64,000 bases of DNA from Petrosia ficiformis (taxonomy: Eukaryota; Porifera; Demospongiae; Haplosclerida; Petrosiidae), in contig OX345647.1 of NCBI GenBank assembly GCA_947044365.1, positions 3,846,501 to 3,910,500 of the forward strand, in the 5' to 3' direction. The stretch's first letter is position 1. Each line of letters starts with the position of its first letter. Positions 35,881-50,500 of this stretch are shown here, in pieces. The position numbers and the translations under genes are program-made. A model generated the notes under the pieces. The model made no database searches and was not told where the DNA came from. It worked only from the letters and a program-made list of their open reading frames with translations.

Positions 35881-37329
35881 ATGGCTACAAGAAGCTTTAG
35901 CCTAGAGAATGTCACAAATGCCATTGCTGAGGTTCAGGAAGGGGAAGGAAGGAGTATGCGTGCTGTAGCTCAAAAATATGGAATTCCTAAAAGCACTCTC
36001 CATGATCACCTACAGAGAAATTCCAAGAAAGTCGGTGCAGGTGGTCCAACAGTTCTCACACCAGATATATATGGAGAGATAGCCCTTACATGCACCACAC
36101 TAGCAGACATGGGGTATGGCCTTACAAAGGATTTGGTAGAGGTGGTAGTTTATGATTATCTCAAAGAAAATGATATACCTAATCCTTTTACTGGAGGTGT
36201 ACCTGGACGTGATTGGTGGCAGAGGTTTCTGAAACGTTGGCCACGTCTCAGTGAGAGAAAGCCACAACACCTTTCAAAAAAGAAGGCCCAAGCAGGCAAT
36301 GGTGATATCATTAATGCTTGGTTTGACAAATTGGATGCGGTGTTCTCAAGTGCTGGTCTTGATCCTCACAACCCTTCTGTTGCATCTTGCCTTTGGAATT
36401 GTGATGAGACAGTCTTTTGTACCTCACCTGCTGCCATCAAGTTGCTTGCTCAAAGAGGAAGCAGGACAGTCCATGAAATAGGGGGCAACTCTGGACATCA
36501 ATACATCACAGTACTCTGTGGGGGTTGTGCATCAGGAGAGAGGCTTCTTCCTTTTATTCTGTACAAAGGGAAGAATATATACAAAAGGTGGATAGAGGGT
36601 GGTCCTGCAGGAACTTTGTATGGGGTAATAGATTCAGGGTGGATGGATGCTCCCAACTGCCTTTCCTGGTTTACAAAGCTGTTTCTTCCAGCAGTAGCTC
36701 ACCTTACTAAAACAGCACCAGTTTTTCTCATCCAGGATGGCCATCACTCCCACATAAGTTTGGAGCTAATCAGAAGAGCCCATGACAACAACATTGTGAT
36801 TCTGTGTCTTCCTCCAAACACCACTCACCTCCTTCAGCCATTTGACATAGCCGTCTTTGAACCAATCAAGAAGGAATGGAAGAAGATTCTCAAGCAAAAT
36901 AAGCTTGAAACAAAGAGGCAAAAGGTCAGTAAGGAAGTTTTCCCAAGTTTACTTGGCAAACTGTGGGATTCCTCTTTGAAGCCAAGCCGCCACTGCAGGG
37001 CTGGATTTAGAGGAGCAGGTCTTGTTCCATACTCAAGGGAGCATGTTTTGAAGAAGTTACATCCTTCAGCAGCAATGAGAGCAGAGAAGACAACCTTTGC
37101 ATGCTTCAAATGTGGACATGAAATGGCTGCCACTCCTATTGTCAAGACTGGAATTGTTTCTTACTTTGCTGGGATTTTGGATGCTGGAATCCAACTCCTC
37201 ATGGAAGAAAAGATTTCCAGCAAAGAAGCACAGAAGAGACCTGCAAAGAAAGGGGAAAAAACAACCCTCTGCATGATGAGATTGGAATGTTATTTAAAAT
37301 GTATAAGATTACAAAAACTTCTTTTATAA
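35881..37329 (+). CDS. Pogo/Tigger-like DDE transposase
   Basis: It starts at ATG 35881 (MATRSF) and is open for 482 residues; an earlier GTG at 35842 is not needed. It has a psq-type HTH at the N-terminus (SMRAVAQKYGIPKSTLHDHL), a CENP-B-type HTH (GVPGRDWWQRFLKRWPRLS), then a DDE_1 catalytic core with D residues in WNCDET, LIQDGHHSH and LLQPFDIAVF, spaced 35 between the second and third. It ends with an FKCG cysteine motif. No stop interrupts the core, so the enzyme could be functional or host-adopted. The final codons after KKGEK appear to be a wrong frame: shifting by one base at the A-run near 37252-37262 leads into a PHD-like finger. I could not identify terminal inverted repeats. Confidence 0.9.
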   Translation: MATRSFSLENVTNAIAEVQEGEGRSMRAVAQKYGIPKSTLHDHLQRNSKKVGAGGPTVLTPDIYGEIALTCTTLADMGYGLTKDLVEVVVYDYLKENDIPNPFTGGVPGRDWWQRFLKRWPRLSERKPQHLSKKKAQAGNGDIINAWFDKLDAVFSSAGLDPHNPSVASCLWNCDETVFCTSPAAIKLLAQRGSRTVHEIGGNSGHQYITVLCGGCASGERLLPFILYKGKNIYKRWIEGGPAGTLYGVIDSGWMDAPNCLSWFTKLFLPAVAHLTKTAPVFLIQDGHHSHISLELIRRAHDNNIVILCLPPNTTHLLQPFDIAVFEPIKKEWKKILKQNKLETKRQKVSKEVFPSLLGKLWDSSLKPSRHCRAGFRGAGLVPYSREHVLKKLHPSAAMRAEKTTFACFKCGHEMAATPIVKTGIVSYFAGILDAGIQLLMEEKISSKEAQKRPAKKGEKTTLCMMRLECYLKCIRLQKLLL

Positions 37330-37490
37330 TATACTGTAGTCAATGTGGGGCCAACTACGATGAGGATGATTACCCGGAGGCCTGGATTGGCTGTGATAAT
37401 GAGGAATGTGGACGCTGGTACCACTATTGGTGTGCTGGGTTTAAAAAAAAACCAACATCACGAAAGAAATTTACATGTATTAAATTATTG
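37287..37490 (+). pseudogene. PHD-like zinc finger, likely 3' part of the transposase gene in a shifted frame
   Basis: The frame reads CSQCGANYDEDD, then WIGCDNEECGRWYHYWCAGF, the C-x2-C ... C-x4-C ... H-x2-C pattern of a PHD finger. The final C-x2-C pair is not completed (KKFTCIK). The frame overlaps the transposase end in +1. Either a single-base indel in the poly-A run or a 39-nt intron (GTATAAG...CTGTAG) would be needed to join them; the intron alone fits only from the shifted frame. Confidence 0.6.
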
Positions 37491-38529
37491 CTAGATGTAT
37501 ACTCATATCATCAGTTTATATATATTTATACCTGTGCAACCATTAAAGTTATCTTTTTACTTCAGTATTCTGTTTACTTTGTGATTTTACTTTATCACCA
37601 ATTCGTTTATCTCAGCAAATCATTCTATATTAATCAAATAAACTCACAATCCTAATTCCAGTTATCATAGCAAGTTCCATTTTCAGCTGTCCGGAAACCA
37701 CCCCCACTCATATTTTGGATTCTCCAACAATTGCTGGATCATTCTCCTCCATATTTTTTGTATGGAAAGCTGAATACCTTAGGTAACATACTGTGTAGTT
37801 TTTATTGCTTAACGCTGTGATTATCCGAAGGTGGCAAGAGAAGTTATACCAGAAACAGGAAGTTCATCCGCAAACCCCCCTCGCTTACCTTATCCTGTTG
37901 TTGTATTAGTGATTGGTTTCTTCTCTACTCTCACACTGGTATTTACTATTACTAGTTTAGCTGTGTAAAATTTAAAGCTATTAACAGATTTTAATTTTGT
38001 TATTATTTTTAATTAATAGTTTGATTGATTTTCTTTTAACTTTTGAAAACCACATTTGATGAACACTAGTGATCCAGTGTAATAACAGTTTTGTCACCTG
38101 TTGGAGAGCACTTACATAAAAGTTGTACTACACTTAATTCAATGTAATTTTATACTACAAATGCATTAATTGAGGAGTGTTTGATGTGTATCTATAGCAA
38201 ATACATATATGCATGTCATGTTAATGTAATTTGTAATTTTAGCAAATGTTCCCTGGCATGACATTGACAATCAATTCAAAATTTTTAAAGCAATCACAAC
38301 AAAAATAAATCTTAGTACATAATTATAATTATAACTACCTATCCAAAAGACTAGAAGTGAAGTCATTAACACACAATTATGTAATTATACCAAATGTCTT
38401 CTACCACTACAAAACAAGACTATAATAATTATTTCATAAAATAATAACTACGAAAAGTAAATACAAAAAATATTGTCAGTCTCTTTACAGTTTTAGTATT
38501 TTAAATCACACAGTTTTAAAAGTAATCCG
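37491..38529. other. Non-coding spacer
   Basis: AT-rich sequence between the transposon relic and the 3' end of sacsin gene 3. It should include the gene 3 3' UTR. I see no further exon and no clear transposon end. Confidence 0.5.
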
Positions 38530-41500
38530 TCAATCTTCGTTAACCACTTCATCAATAAATTTGATCACCATTTCCGCATGCTTAGCAGCTGTTATTGCAT
38601 GACTTTCATTATAAACATCCACAGGAGCATCATATAGAGGGTGTTGATTTGGAAACCTTGACTTTACGTAATACGAACTCATTTTTGATGCAATATCGAT
38701 CAATGACACAAACCTCCCTGGTCTCTGGGAACATATTGCTTGAGCATGGCAATGCAGCTCATGGTTTACTAGACTGCTTGGATTGAGACCCACTAACTTA
38801 TACATGCCTGCTTTAAGAGCCTTCTCAATAACTTCATGTGCTAGGAAGATTACTTGACATGATACTCGTGACTGGTATAATTCACTTTTCAATATTCGCA
38901 TGGCCTCACAATCTGACCAAGCTTGTTTCAGCCATCGCTTTGCTTCCTCCAGAGATGGTGATGGTTGTAGTGAAGAGAAATCAAATGGTATTCTTCCTCC
39001 TCCTCCTCCTCCTCCTCTTCCTCCACCACCACTTCTTCTGTTGCTTCCCCGATAACTCCCATATCTTGGAACATAACTATCCCATTGATTGTAGTACCTT
39101 CTCCAGCTTGAAGGTTGGTAGGTCTCTTTATCATCTGGTGTTTCTTCATCCGGGTGCTCGAGGGGAAGTCCATTCTCCAGTCGATCAATTTGTCTAAGCA
39201 TGAATTTGAATGCATCTTCATATAAATTCTTTTCAGTTGGTTTGGCTTTGTCTGGATGATATTTTATATACATTCTACGAATAGCTTTCTTTTTCTCCTC
39301 TTCATTTGGAAGCTTCCACAGTAGTTCCAATTCTCTGCAAATTTTTCGCTTAAGCTCTGTTAATCGTATACTATCACCAGCTTGTCTCACTAGAGCACTG
39401 GAGTTGTTCTCTACCGCTAGGACTAATTCCTGTCCTTCAGCCTCCTCTTCAGGAACATTGGAAATGAATTTGTATAAATCTAGCCATGAGACTACTTTTC
39501 CTTCATGATCATGTTCATTGAACAAAATTTTATATTTTGTTATCAGGTCTGATGTTGTTTCTTCAGTTACATCTTCCTGTACAGGATACAAGACAATAGC
39601 CCAAACAAAGTCTTGTTCGCTTATTTCAAAACCAACCCATTCTTGAGGTCGAAATATATGATTAATGTCTCTGTCTAGCCTTTCTTGTATTTCATCAGGA
39701 ATAGGTTCACCTAGTCTAAGATTATACTGACCTTCCTCCGCCATTCCATCTTCAATCTGCAACTCCACTTGGAATTGTTCACAAAGTGATTGTGCGTCTT
39801 CTCTACACTGAATCTGTAAACAGTCTCGAACAGCAGGTATTAACCTCAAAAATTTTGTTTCTTCAACTTGCAAATTTCTTGCTACTTCAATGCATAGAGA
39901 TTGTGATAACTCTGTCATTATTGTAAAACTTACTGTTGCAAGTTTAGCTACATACAATGTGTAAACATTATTTTCATTTTGCAAAATGAAGTTAGGTCGA
40001 ATGGTTCCTATTCTAACCATTAATTGTGCATTTGAATACACATTGGCTCGTAAATCTGTAGCTACAACAGTTTTCAGATTATCCAACAGCTTCACCAAGC
40101 TGGAAACAAAGTCTGCAATATGCTTACATGAAGGAACATTGAATTTTACTATGTGCGGCAGAAGTATGTTCAAATGTGAGAGCAGTGTTTTCAATTTGTT
40201 TAAGTGCAAAAAAAGTGAGCTATTACTAGTATCCACATTCAAGTCCACCACTTTCTCATAACAAACAAGAGACATACCTTTAGGTCTTAATTTTTTTGGC
40301 AGTTTCAAGCATATATCTCTTGTCATATCCCTTTCATAAAAAGCAGAAACAGATGGTGTGATGTCTAAATGTTGTGATCTGAACGGTGTGATGTCTAAGG
40401 GTTGTGATCTGAACATTTGGTGGGTGGTATACTTGTGCCTTGTATCAAGTGGTATCTGAAACAAAAAATATGGTGCTTGTACGAAATCAAACTGCTTTAA
40501 ATCCTTGCTTTTGTATCTAGTGCTATCAGCAAACACAAGGTCAGTAGAATTAATTAAGTGCCAATTATTTCCATCTGGTGATGGAAGGAAAAGTGGACTA
40601 AGATCCTGAACTGTATCTTCTACAGTTCTTTCTACTGCTGTTGTTGTTGCTATGCATTCTCCGAGCTTCAGTACAGCATGTCTTATGGTTTGAGCTTCAT
40701 TTGGACCAAGAGGTGTTTTCTTAAAGTGTCGCTGCATTTTTTGTAACATATGCTGAATATGTCTCAAGCCAATATTGTCACAGACACCCATGATTCTGAG
40801 AGAAAAATCAATTTCACTCAAACAGTATGGTTTTTGATTGATATAAGGAATTAATATTTTATCTTCAAATGAAAGATGGTTCACCACCTCCATTGCCTTC
40901 ACTAAGACTGGTTTCCTGGGCTTAGAGAAAGTATTATTTGTCTCAGCAGAAACTGGAATACAAGGAGTATCGTGAAGTTGCTTTATCAAGGTTTCAGCTT
41001 CACATTTCTGCAAATATGAAATATTATCAATAATGACATCAGAAAAATGAGCTTGTGAAGGAGTACCATCTTTGGCTTTCTCAGTATATTCAGGATTATA
41101 TGTGGAGAATAGTTCAAATTTAGAGAGGCCAGTTTTCGAAATGTTGACAATATTTTGGTATACATCATTAGTGTCTGGAGAAGTTATAACTCCAAGTCGT
41201 TTTAGAACTGTCTTATATTTATCATCATCTAAATCTTGTATATTAGATGGAAGTTTCACAACTGGTTTAATTGTCCATACTAGAGATGCGCAATCAAATA
41301 CTACTGCTTCGTTTAGTTTAGTAAGGCCAATATCAAGATGTGGAAATCTATGTGGAGGTTGACAGGGAGCCTTAATCCAACTGAAAGCATGTAAACTGGC
41401 AACCTGTACAAAACAAATATCTCCTATTTCAGATAAATAGTATGCATTATCTGATGAGTTATACCACTCTTTTCCCTTTTCTGAGAATAGATACTGGATC

Positions 41501-44500
41501 AAAACATCAGAAGCTTTACCAAGATCTTCATGGTTACCTTTAGAAACTTGTTTACAAAATTTGCTATATTCATCAAATGTAACTGTAACTCGAAGTCCAA
41601 GATAACGAAAAAAATCCATCCATTCTTCCTCTCTATACTCTTCACTGAGGAAAAGAAACTCATCAGGAAATGTATTAAAGATGGGAATAGTGTGATCAAT
41701 AAACTCTTTAACAGGTAAAACCTGAAGTGGGTTTAATGGAGACTGTAAACATGCCAATTCTTTAAGGCTTTCTATAAACATATACGCAATTACTCCTCTT
41801 TGATTACGGAGCTGGACATCATGTTTAACTTCCTGATACAGATGATCTCTTATGTAAAGTAAGTGTTGCTTTCTTTCATCATCTGTGAGGGTATTAAATT
41901 GTGGAAAAATGAGTTGCTTGTAGATATCCTTTTGATCCAATTGTGACCCTAATAATGAAAAGTCATTGCCACATAATTTTTTCCATGAACCATAGTATTC
42001 TAAGAATACAACTGTGTCACTAGGAGCCCATTTGTCATAGCCTGCACTGCAGAAACCCAATGGCCACAAGTAAACCTTCTTTCCTGTTAGAATTGTCAAT
42101 TCTCCCTGTATTGACTTAAATAGAGGTAATGCTTTGATCTGATTCATTATTTGATCATCATGTCTGTAGTTTGTCCTACTAAGATAAGATAGTAAACTAT
42201 CAATATCATCATTACTTGAACTCAAATTATCAACTATGCTATGTTGATAATGCATGTGAAACAGTACAGACAGAACACGATTATAGTCTGTCATTTCTGG
42301 ACAATATTTCAGAATAGATGAATTAGTTATGTTTTTGTCATCAAACACAGGAAAACCAAGGTTATTCAAAACAGAAAAAGCCTTCATTTCTATAACCTCT
42401 GAGACTGAAGGTTTTACAATGGGAAGAACTAGACTGCATGAATTGTACAAGTGCTTGTTAGTGGCTGGAAGAAGTGCCCATGATTTAACTATTGATTCTT
42501 GATGATTTTTAAACAAAGTGTCTTCTTCTGATGAGATGCAATCCCAAATCTGTTGAAGACTTTCCATTTTCAGAAGTTCATCAGAGTTGTTTACATCTTT
42601 GTTTTTTAACTCTAATGGGAAATTATCTTCAAACAAACTGTTTATCATGGGGAAATCTATATCCTTTGATGAAAGGAAGTATGAAGAATGTAGTGGTTCA
42701 CCAAACAAGGATGGATGTAGAAACATTGACAGACTGTTGTGGAATAGGTGTACGAAACGACTACGCATTGATTTACAATCCTCATCAAAATATCTCAAGT
42801 TGTTATCAGCTGTGAGTAATAAAGGATATCCAAAAGGAGTATCAGGAAGCACATATTCATTTGGAATTGACTCGGTAGTGTGCAACATATACCAGAGGAA
42901 CTTAATGAAGCCTTCCTTTGTTCTAAAAGGTGTTTGTTCAATATGACATGGGCATCCATGCAGGAGTATGTGCGAATGATAACAGCAATAGAATTTATAA
43001 ACTGAAGCTGGGCTTACAATGGCTGGTTCATACTCTTGTAAGTGTTTGTAAAGCCTATATGGAGCACATGTTAATACCATTTGTATTCTACGTAAGATTG
43101 AAATTATTGCCTTTTCTTTTGGCTGAAAATAAGCTTGATGAAATGGTGTCTCATCATCATGTAGAACATGCCACTGTAATATAACTTCATCTTTCTTTTC
43201 CTTTGTCACAAAGACCTCTGAGGCCAGAATGTCAGGATTGGCCAACCACAGTTTCTTAAACACAGACTGTGCCATGTGCAGACAGTTTGTATTTAATGGA
43301 TTGGCTTTATGAGAAGTCAATTGCACATCATCTTTTGACTTTTTCCTGGGTTTCCAATAAGGAAATAGCTCATAATATTGATTAATATTATGGTAAAAGT
43401 GGTTTTTATCTTCATATGGTTTATCACTGATGTAATGATCACAAGCTTCAATAAGAAAATGAACATAAGATGAAGAAATAGCTTCCATAAGTTTATCATT
43501 CCATTCCTTCTTTTCGTCTTGTCCTTCAGTATCTCCTGACCAAAGTGAACGACGATTACTACTCAATACAAACTGACCATTAATATGAACTGGAAGACCA
43601 GATAATTCTGGTAATGGTAGAAAACAAAAGATCTTTCCTAATGGAATGTCACTTATATGTAATGAAGCTGCTATACCATGTTTTGGGAGGACTTGACTAA
43701 TATATCTCCATTTCTGAGAAGGATTTTGAATGTCTCCTACTCCTTGTTGAATAAGCCACTCCTCTTTGAGTGTAGTATACTCTTGATGAAGACCATACAT
43801 CTTGGTTAAAGATTTGTCCTCTTTAGATTCAATACTTAATGGATATGTGACTACATGAGGTTTTTTGGTTCTTCTGAATTCTCGTAAACTCTTGAACAAT
43901 TCATCACGACTCTGTTTTGCTTGATCACTAAGATGAGCTTCATAACTTGCTTTCAAATGGAATTCATTAGATTGATCATCAATTACATAATAATGAAAGT
44001 CTGTTATGTGGTTGAGAAATAGAAGTGCTTCTTTAATCATTGGAATCCACTCATTTAGCATACGCTCCAACGTTTTGGCTGTTAGTGGTTCTGTCTTCAC
44101 TTTTTCCTCAATTATGTCTGACTTTAGTATCTGCTTTTTGGTATGTCTCAGTGGAAAACGAAACAGAGAACCAGTCTGGAGACCTGGCGGTTGGTTAGGA
44201 AGCGGTTTATCTTGTAAATATGCATTACGTAAATCAGACATACCAACCCAGAAATCTTCTTCTAGATTATCATAACGTCTTCCAGGATTACTAACATTAG
44301 CTCCTGGTATGTAGTAACAGTGTGGATCAAACACACACAAGGTTTTCCCTCCTGTAATGAAACTAGGACAGTCAGTGATATGATAGACAACATTGAACCC
44401 GATACCAAACTGTCCTATTGACTCTGAATCATCTCGTTTTGATCCAAGACCCAGTTTCTGGATTCCTTCTATATCTTTCTCTGTGAAGTTTGCATCATCC

Positions 44501-47500
44501 CAAATTAATAGAGCTGGTCCTTGAAGTTCCTTCCACTCTTGAGAAGGTATTCGTTGTTTCCCATGTGTCCTCTTATCAAGAATAACACACATCTTAGTGG
44601 CTTTAGCATCATCAGCATTCTGTAATAACTCTTTGACTAGTGTAACGTCAAGAGGGTAATCTCGAAGAATATTCTTGATCCTCTGTGTCAATGTTTCTCG
44701 TTGTCCAAATGCTATGCCACCAAACTCTTGACTTCCTGTGACATATTTGTTCAAGAATTCACTTCGAATTGGCTTCACTCCCAAACACAGAGCTATGTCT
44801 CTGTTAAGAGTTGAATGAACTAGCACACACTCTTTACCGACTGGTAACCATGGTGAATCATTCAATGAAAGTTCAATGGCTGGATACAGAGTATAACTGT
44901 TATCTGGTAAAACAATATCTAATTCAGTCAGATCCTTCATATTTTCAGCTGTATTGTAGTTCAATTCGTGTACAATTGCATGTACCATTTTATGACAGCT
45001 ATCAGGAAGAGTCTCCTTCCCATATTTTTGATGCATTTCACCCAAGACACCAATGAACTTCGTAACACTAAATCTGCTATCAATGCATAAAGCTTTAGTT
45101 AGCAACTTTCTCTCTGATAACATAGGAGGTAACTGGAACAAGTATGGTCCATTTTCTCTCCAATCTCTAGCTATGTTTTCTGGACTAGTAAAGCAGTTTC
45201 CTGTCCAAATGAATGGTTTATTTCGAAAAGTAATTAATGTTTTCTCAGCTTCAGTAGGTTCCTGTGGTTTCTCTACTTCCTTTGAAGTCGCAAGATAAGA
45301 ATATGTTGGCCTTTCCATTTCCAATTTTTTTTCCAAAGCTTCGTATGATATACGACATATGTACTCGACTATATTACACTTGTCAGAGTCTTCAACCATA
45401 CTAGATTCAAAAGTATCAATAAGAGATTTGAAATGTACTAGGATATCATTAAGACTCGATGTGGTTTGAAATCCAAGTTGAGTATGTAATGACCTTGATA
45501 TTTCACCACAACCTCCTTCATCAGATAATTTTGTATTTACCAGAATTTTCTGACTGCCCAACATGAAACAATTGTTTTTCAATTTCCATTTGCCCGAGTA
45601 GAACATTTCTGATGGGCATGAAAATTGTAAGCCTTCACCTTTCCAAGATAAAAAGTAATCATCTGGTTTAGGAACAACAGGAATGAAAGGAATTTGCTTG
45701 AGTTCTTGTATTTGAGGAATATTTAGAATCGGAGTTTCTGTTTGGTGAGTGGTAGTAGATTTATTAATATTTTCCTCAATGCATGAGATGATTAGTTTCA
45801 CTCTTTTCAGAGCTTTCATATTGTCTTCGTCATAAACTGACTGGATGCTTTTTGCACATTCTACAACTACATCCCAGGGAAGATTTGAGGTTAGTAAACC
45901 TATGCACAACATGGTTTGATGAACAGAGTTTTGTTTGCAAAATTCACTAATGGGAAACATTTCACTGTCTGGATCGAAAAGTTCATGAATGTCAGCTGAA
46001 GGGTCAACTAACTGAGAAGCAAGTTTCAGTTTCTGACCATTTGGTGTACAAGGAATGCAAGGATTATTCTGAAGAATGTTCATTAACTCAGACTCATCGG
46101 AAATAGTAAGCTCATTAGCTACAGTTAAGAACATACTAAAGAGAACATTGTTACGAATTTCACATTCACTGTCAAAGTAAGTAATATTTTGAAAGAACTT
46201 TTGTGAGAACTCAAGTTGGTCTATCATGCGAAGAGCTCCTCTCAATACCTGTTGAAGTTGTGTGAGATAAGAAGTTGGAAGATATACTACAGGTATTTGA
46301 AGGATATCTACAGCTTTAGTGACACATTGTGGAATACTACTTGACCCTATTTGTAGTAGTATATTTGGAGACAAGAACCTACTTTGACCTAATGTTAACC
46401 ACTGATTGGTAGCACTAGAATGAAAGAGATCTTCGTTGGATATGAGCTGATAAAATTGACTTATCAGACTTTCCCATGGCTGCTTGATAGATAATTGCTC
46501 GGCAAGAGGTAGTAAAGCAAAGAAATCATATTCAACAAGCTTGTTAGAGTTGTGTAAATCTTTCAGTAGTTTTAGTAGTTTACAGTAGGCATTTGGAATG
46601 ACTACCTCCATTAACTTGAGATTCCACCATTCTCGTGAGTCTGATGGACTACTGGATGAGGTACTAGTCCATATACCACTTCTATTACTCATAACAGCAA
46701 AGTTAGCACTTACATGTACTGGAAGACCTGTACTAGGAACTGATAATGGAAGAAAACAGAACACTGAACCTTCATTTAGTGGTTGACATCTGAATTGACC
46801 TGACTCTTCAGTAAGTTTACATGCTACAGTAGCTAAACTCTGCTGATTCTGATGCTGATATATGTCATGTAATTGTTCTGTGTGAGATGAGACAAGCCAA
46901 GTCTCTTTTGTTATGCTATCTGAAAGAAATGAATGTGTTTCCACTTTCCTTATACTATCAATGTTGTCTCTTCTCTCTATGGTGAGTTGTAAGAATGCAG
47001 CAATATAATTATCCCTTATCGACTGGAATGTTATTTTCTTTACATGATTTAAAAAGAGCAACAGTCTTGATCCATTTTTAGTCAAATCTTCTCGTAGTTC
47101 ATTTACTATTGACTCTCCATATATAGTTGAACTGATTTGACTAGCATTTCTTCTGAATGGGAGTCGAAACATTGTTCCACTATATGGTATGGATGTATCA
47201 AAACCAAACAAGCCTAGATATGGTACTAACTGTTGTGACTTTGAAACAAATGTGGACGTGTACTTCATTCGTTTACCTGGTTGGTTTTCATTCTTTACTA
47301 CTCCTCTCAAATGTTTGAGTGTTGGATCAAAGATGTAAAGCCATTCACCGCTCACAAAGGAAGGAATGTCTGTCATGTGGTATACTGAACAGAAGCCAAC
47401 TCCAAACTTACCGATTTTTAATGGTTTGTCTTTCTTTGTTGCTCCAGCAAGTTTTGTTATGTTAGTAAAGTCTTCTTCAGAGAATGTACTGTTATTGTGA

Positions 47501-50500
47501 ACTACTAGAGCTGGACCATGACTATCTGCCATTCCCTTGAACAATAATCTATCAGTGGTATGAGAACGAGCATCGTAAAGAATGTTTACCTCTGTAGCCT
47601 CTGCATCATCAGCATTCTGGATCATCTCTTTGATAATTGTGACTCCATCTTTGTATTCCTTGAGGATATTGCTGAGTCTAGTAGTCAGTGGTTCGTGTTG
47701 GCCAGCATCTTCAAACACCTCTTCTGTGATGTCTAACTGATCACTCAAAGGTGTTAATCCAAGTTGTGGAGCTAGGTGAGCAACACTTGAATGGACCAAT
47801 TTGTACTCCTCATCTGATGACTTGGCAATCTGAAGTAACATATCGTTATCTGTATAGGCGACTTCATCTATAGGTAGAAGCTGAGGGTAAGTTTCATCAC
47901 TTTCTATAGGTACCAAGATTTCGTGTTTATCAATTATATCAGGATTCTGAACTACCCATTCTAAGATATTCTTGATTGTAGATTTGGCATCATGATCACT
48001 GACATGATACTGTTCTTCTCGTATTGTTTGAAGTACAGATAAGATTTGTACTGGGGTAATGTGTTGCACTACACCAAATTTATTGAAAAGTGATTCAAAC
48101 TCACGCATTCTTGATGGCAGAACAAACATAAATGGCTCAATGTTCATTCTGAAAGAGGGATTTGCTTGGAGCGCACATATTTGTGGACTAAAAAATGTTG
48201 AATGGCTTTCAACCCAAACCCAATTTTTAATGGAATGTAAATTAATTACATGCATATCACAAGAGCCAAGATATCGATATGTTTGAAAGGCTATTTGTTC
48301 CAGAATATGAGACTCAATTTCTGTTTCGTTATCAATCACATTTTCAAAGTGTTTAACTACAGCATTTGCTAACTCACGTTTTGAAGTAGATAAGCCCTGA
48401 CACATTTGAGAAGGGAAGTTCTCCACAAATATAGCTTGAGATCCAACTATCCTGTACAACTCTGTTGAATCAAGAGTTCCTGAGTGAACTACTACATTTT
48501 CTGTATTGGAGGAGGCAAAACATCTTGGATACAGCATGGAGGCTTTCCATGTCAAACATTGTGGGTAATCTGAAGGTGGATCACTAGCTACTGGAAGGAA
48601 GTTGTAACTTCTTGCTCGTTCTATCATGGCATCTTTTAATGTTCTGTTTTCATTGCCCCAGTAACCCACTTGTACCTTAACACTATGGTTTATAAGATTT
48701 GGATATGTGTTAAGAACTTTAATTAAAGCCACCATTCTTGAATAGCTTACTGAACTACATTTAACAGGGACTGTACTAAAATTAGGATAGGGCTGTATAG
48801 TACAAATGATATCATATATGTCTGTAGCTGTCACTGAGGTTCTTAGGCCACATTGACGAAGGTGAACGATGTACGATTGATAATCATCATTTGGAAATAC
48901 AGGCTCATCTAGGTAGAGCTGTGAGAGGAGTTGATCTTGAGGATCAAATAAGGTTGATGGGGATTTCCTCTCTCCTGAGTCAACAGTTACAAATGGGAGT
49001 GTTGAAATAGCCTTGATGAAGGAAGTTCGAGATTGAGGGTACTTCTGTAAGAAAAGATACAGGCTATCCAGTACATTTTTTATGAAATCTGTCAAGTTCC
49101 CATCAGGAAACTGGTTGCAATTAATTTTTGGAAATACCACATTCTCTAGAAATTCTAATCCATTCATAATGTTTACATGGCCAACTAAATTCTGCAGAAT
49201 TTTACTATTGTTGTTCTTATTAATAACCAAAGGCTGGCTAGGAAGCAAATCTGTTCTAAATTCAAAATAGTCCCCTTGGACAACTGCCTTGTTACCCATA
49301 CCTTGTGATTTTAGCGTATTGATGGAATAACGCACGCCGTGATACTGTAAAACAGAGAAAATAGACATTGCACAGATCCTGTTGATCCTACTTGCATTAG
49401 CAAAACTGGTATGTGTAGCTGCTAGGAAATCCTGGAGTGCACATGCTTCGTTATCTGTCAGTTCTGTATTACTAAGGCTATACGAAGGAATAGCATCTAT
49501 TACCTCACCTGCTTCAAACTGGTAAATGTATTTAGTAATTAGTCGATGACTTAAATATGAGAAATCATTTTCACTAGCTAAGTTGATGCCATACTTCTCA
49601 AGAGTTGTTTTTAAAGTTGACATGATGGAATAATGGGCACGTGTCACATATATTAATCCTGCTTGCTTGTTTAGTGTGTGAATACTAATTGAACCATTTG
49701 AATGTTTAACAGGTACTATATATTTACTTTCAAATATACCCAAATCATAATTCTGAACCCATTTCCAAAACTTCTCAAGTTGTTGTTGTGACCAAGACTG
49801 TGAGTTTGATTGAGGAAGAAGCTGAGCTACTTCACTAACACCTAAGATTGTAAGCTGTGTTACACTACTCTTAGCTACATTTGTTAACTGTGTATGGACA
49901 AGTGGATAGCTTGACAATAAATCAACCATCATGTGTTGGACACCTGGTAGGAGGTCATATCGAATGGAAGTATTACAAACGTATATATGGGAAAATCCAA
50001 AGTACCTGCTCGTTTTCTGAAAGGTAGCAAAACTATAATTTACAAGAGGTATCAGCTCAAGGCCAATCATGTCAGAATAATTATTATCTGACAAGCAATA
50101 CTGAAGAATATCCAGCTTCTCTTCATATGACATAGATTTGTAAGCATAGGAATTCTGCCTGAGATAATTCCTCAAATGAGAAGGTCCAATAATTGAAACA
50201 CTTCTCTTGTAGTAATGCTCTATTGTGTTCCACTGATCTGTTGAAAGCTCAACTACTTTCGCTCTACAAACTAAAAGAACCTTTTTCACAGCTGGAGAGA
50301 GTGTTCCAGCTTTGGGAACAAACATTGCCTCTGCTAATGAAATCCATTGACCGTTATTTGCTTCTGTATAAACTATGCTATTGTAAAGCAGTATCGTTTC
50401 AAATAGGGTCTTCAAAATGCCTTCCCATGGTGTATTTTGTACTAATTGCAACGAAGGCCAACAATTGTATACTATCTGATGTGGAAGAGAAGGCATTCTT

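Noticed and set aside
38928..39221. Minus-strand frame with a long glutamate run
   Set aside because: It is an alternative frame across the glycine-rich linker and J domain of sacsin gene 3.
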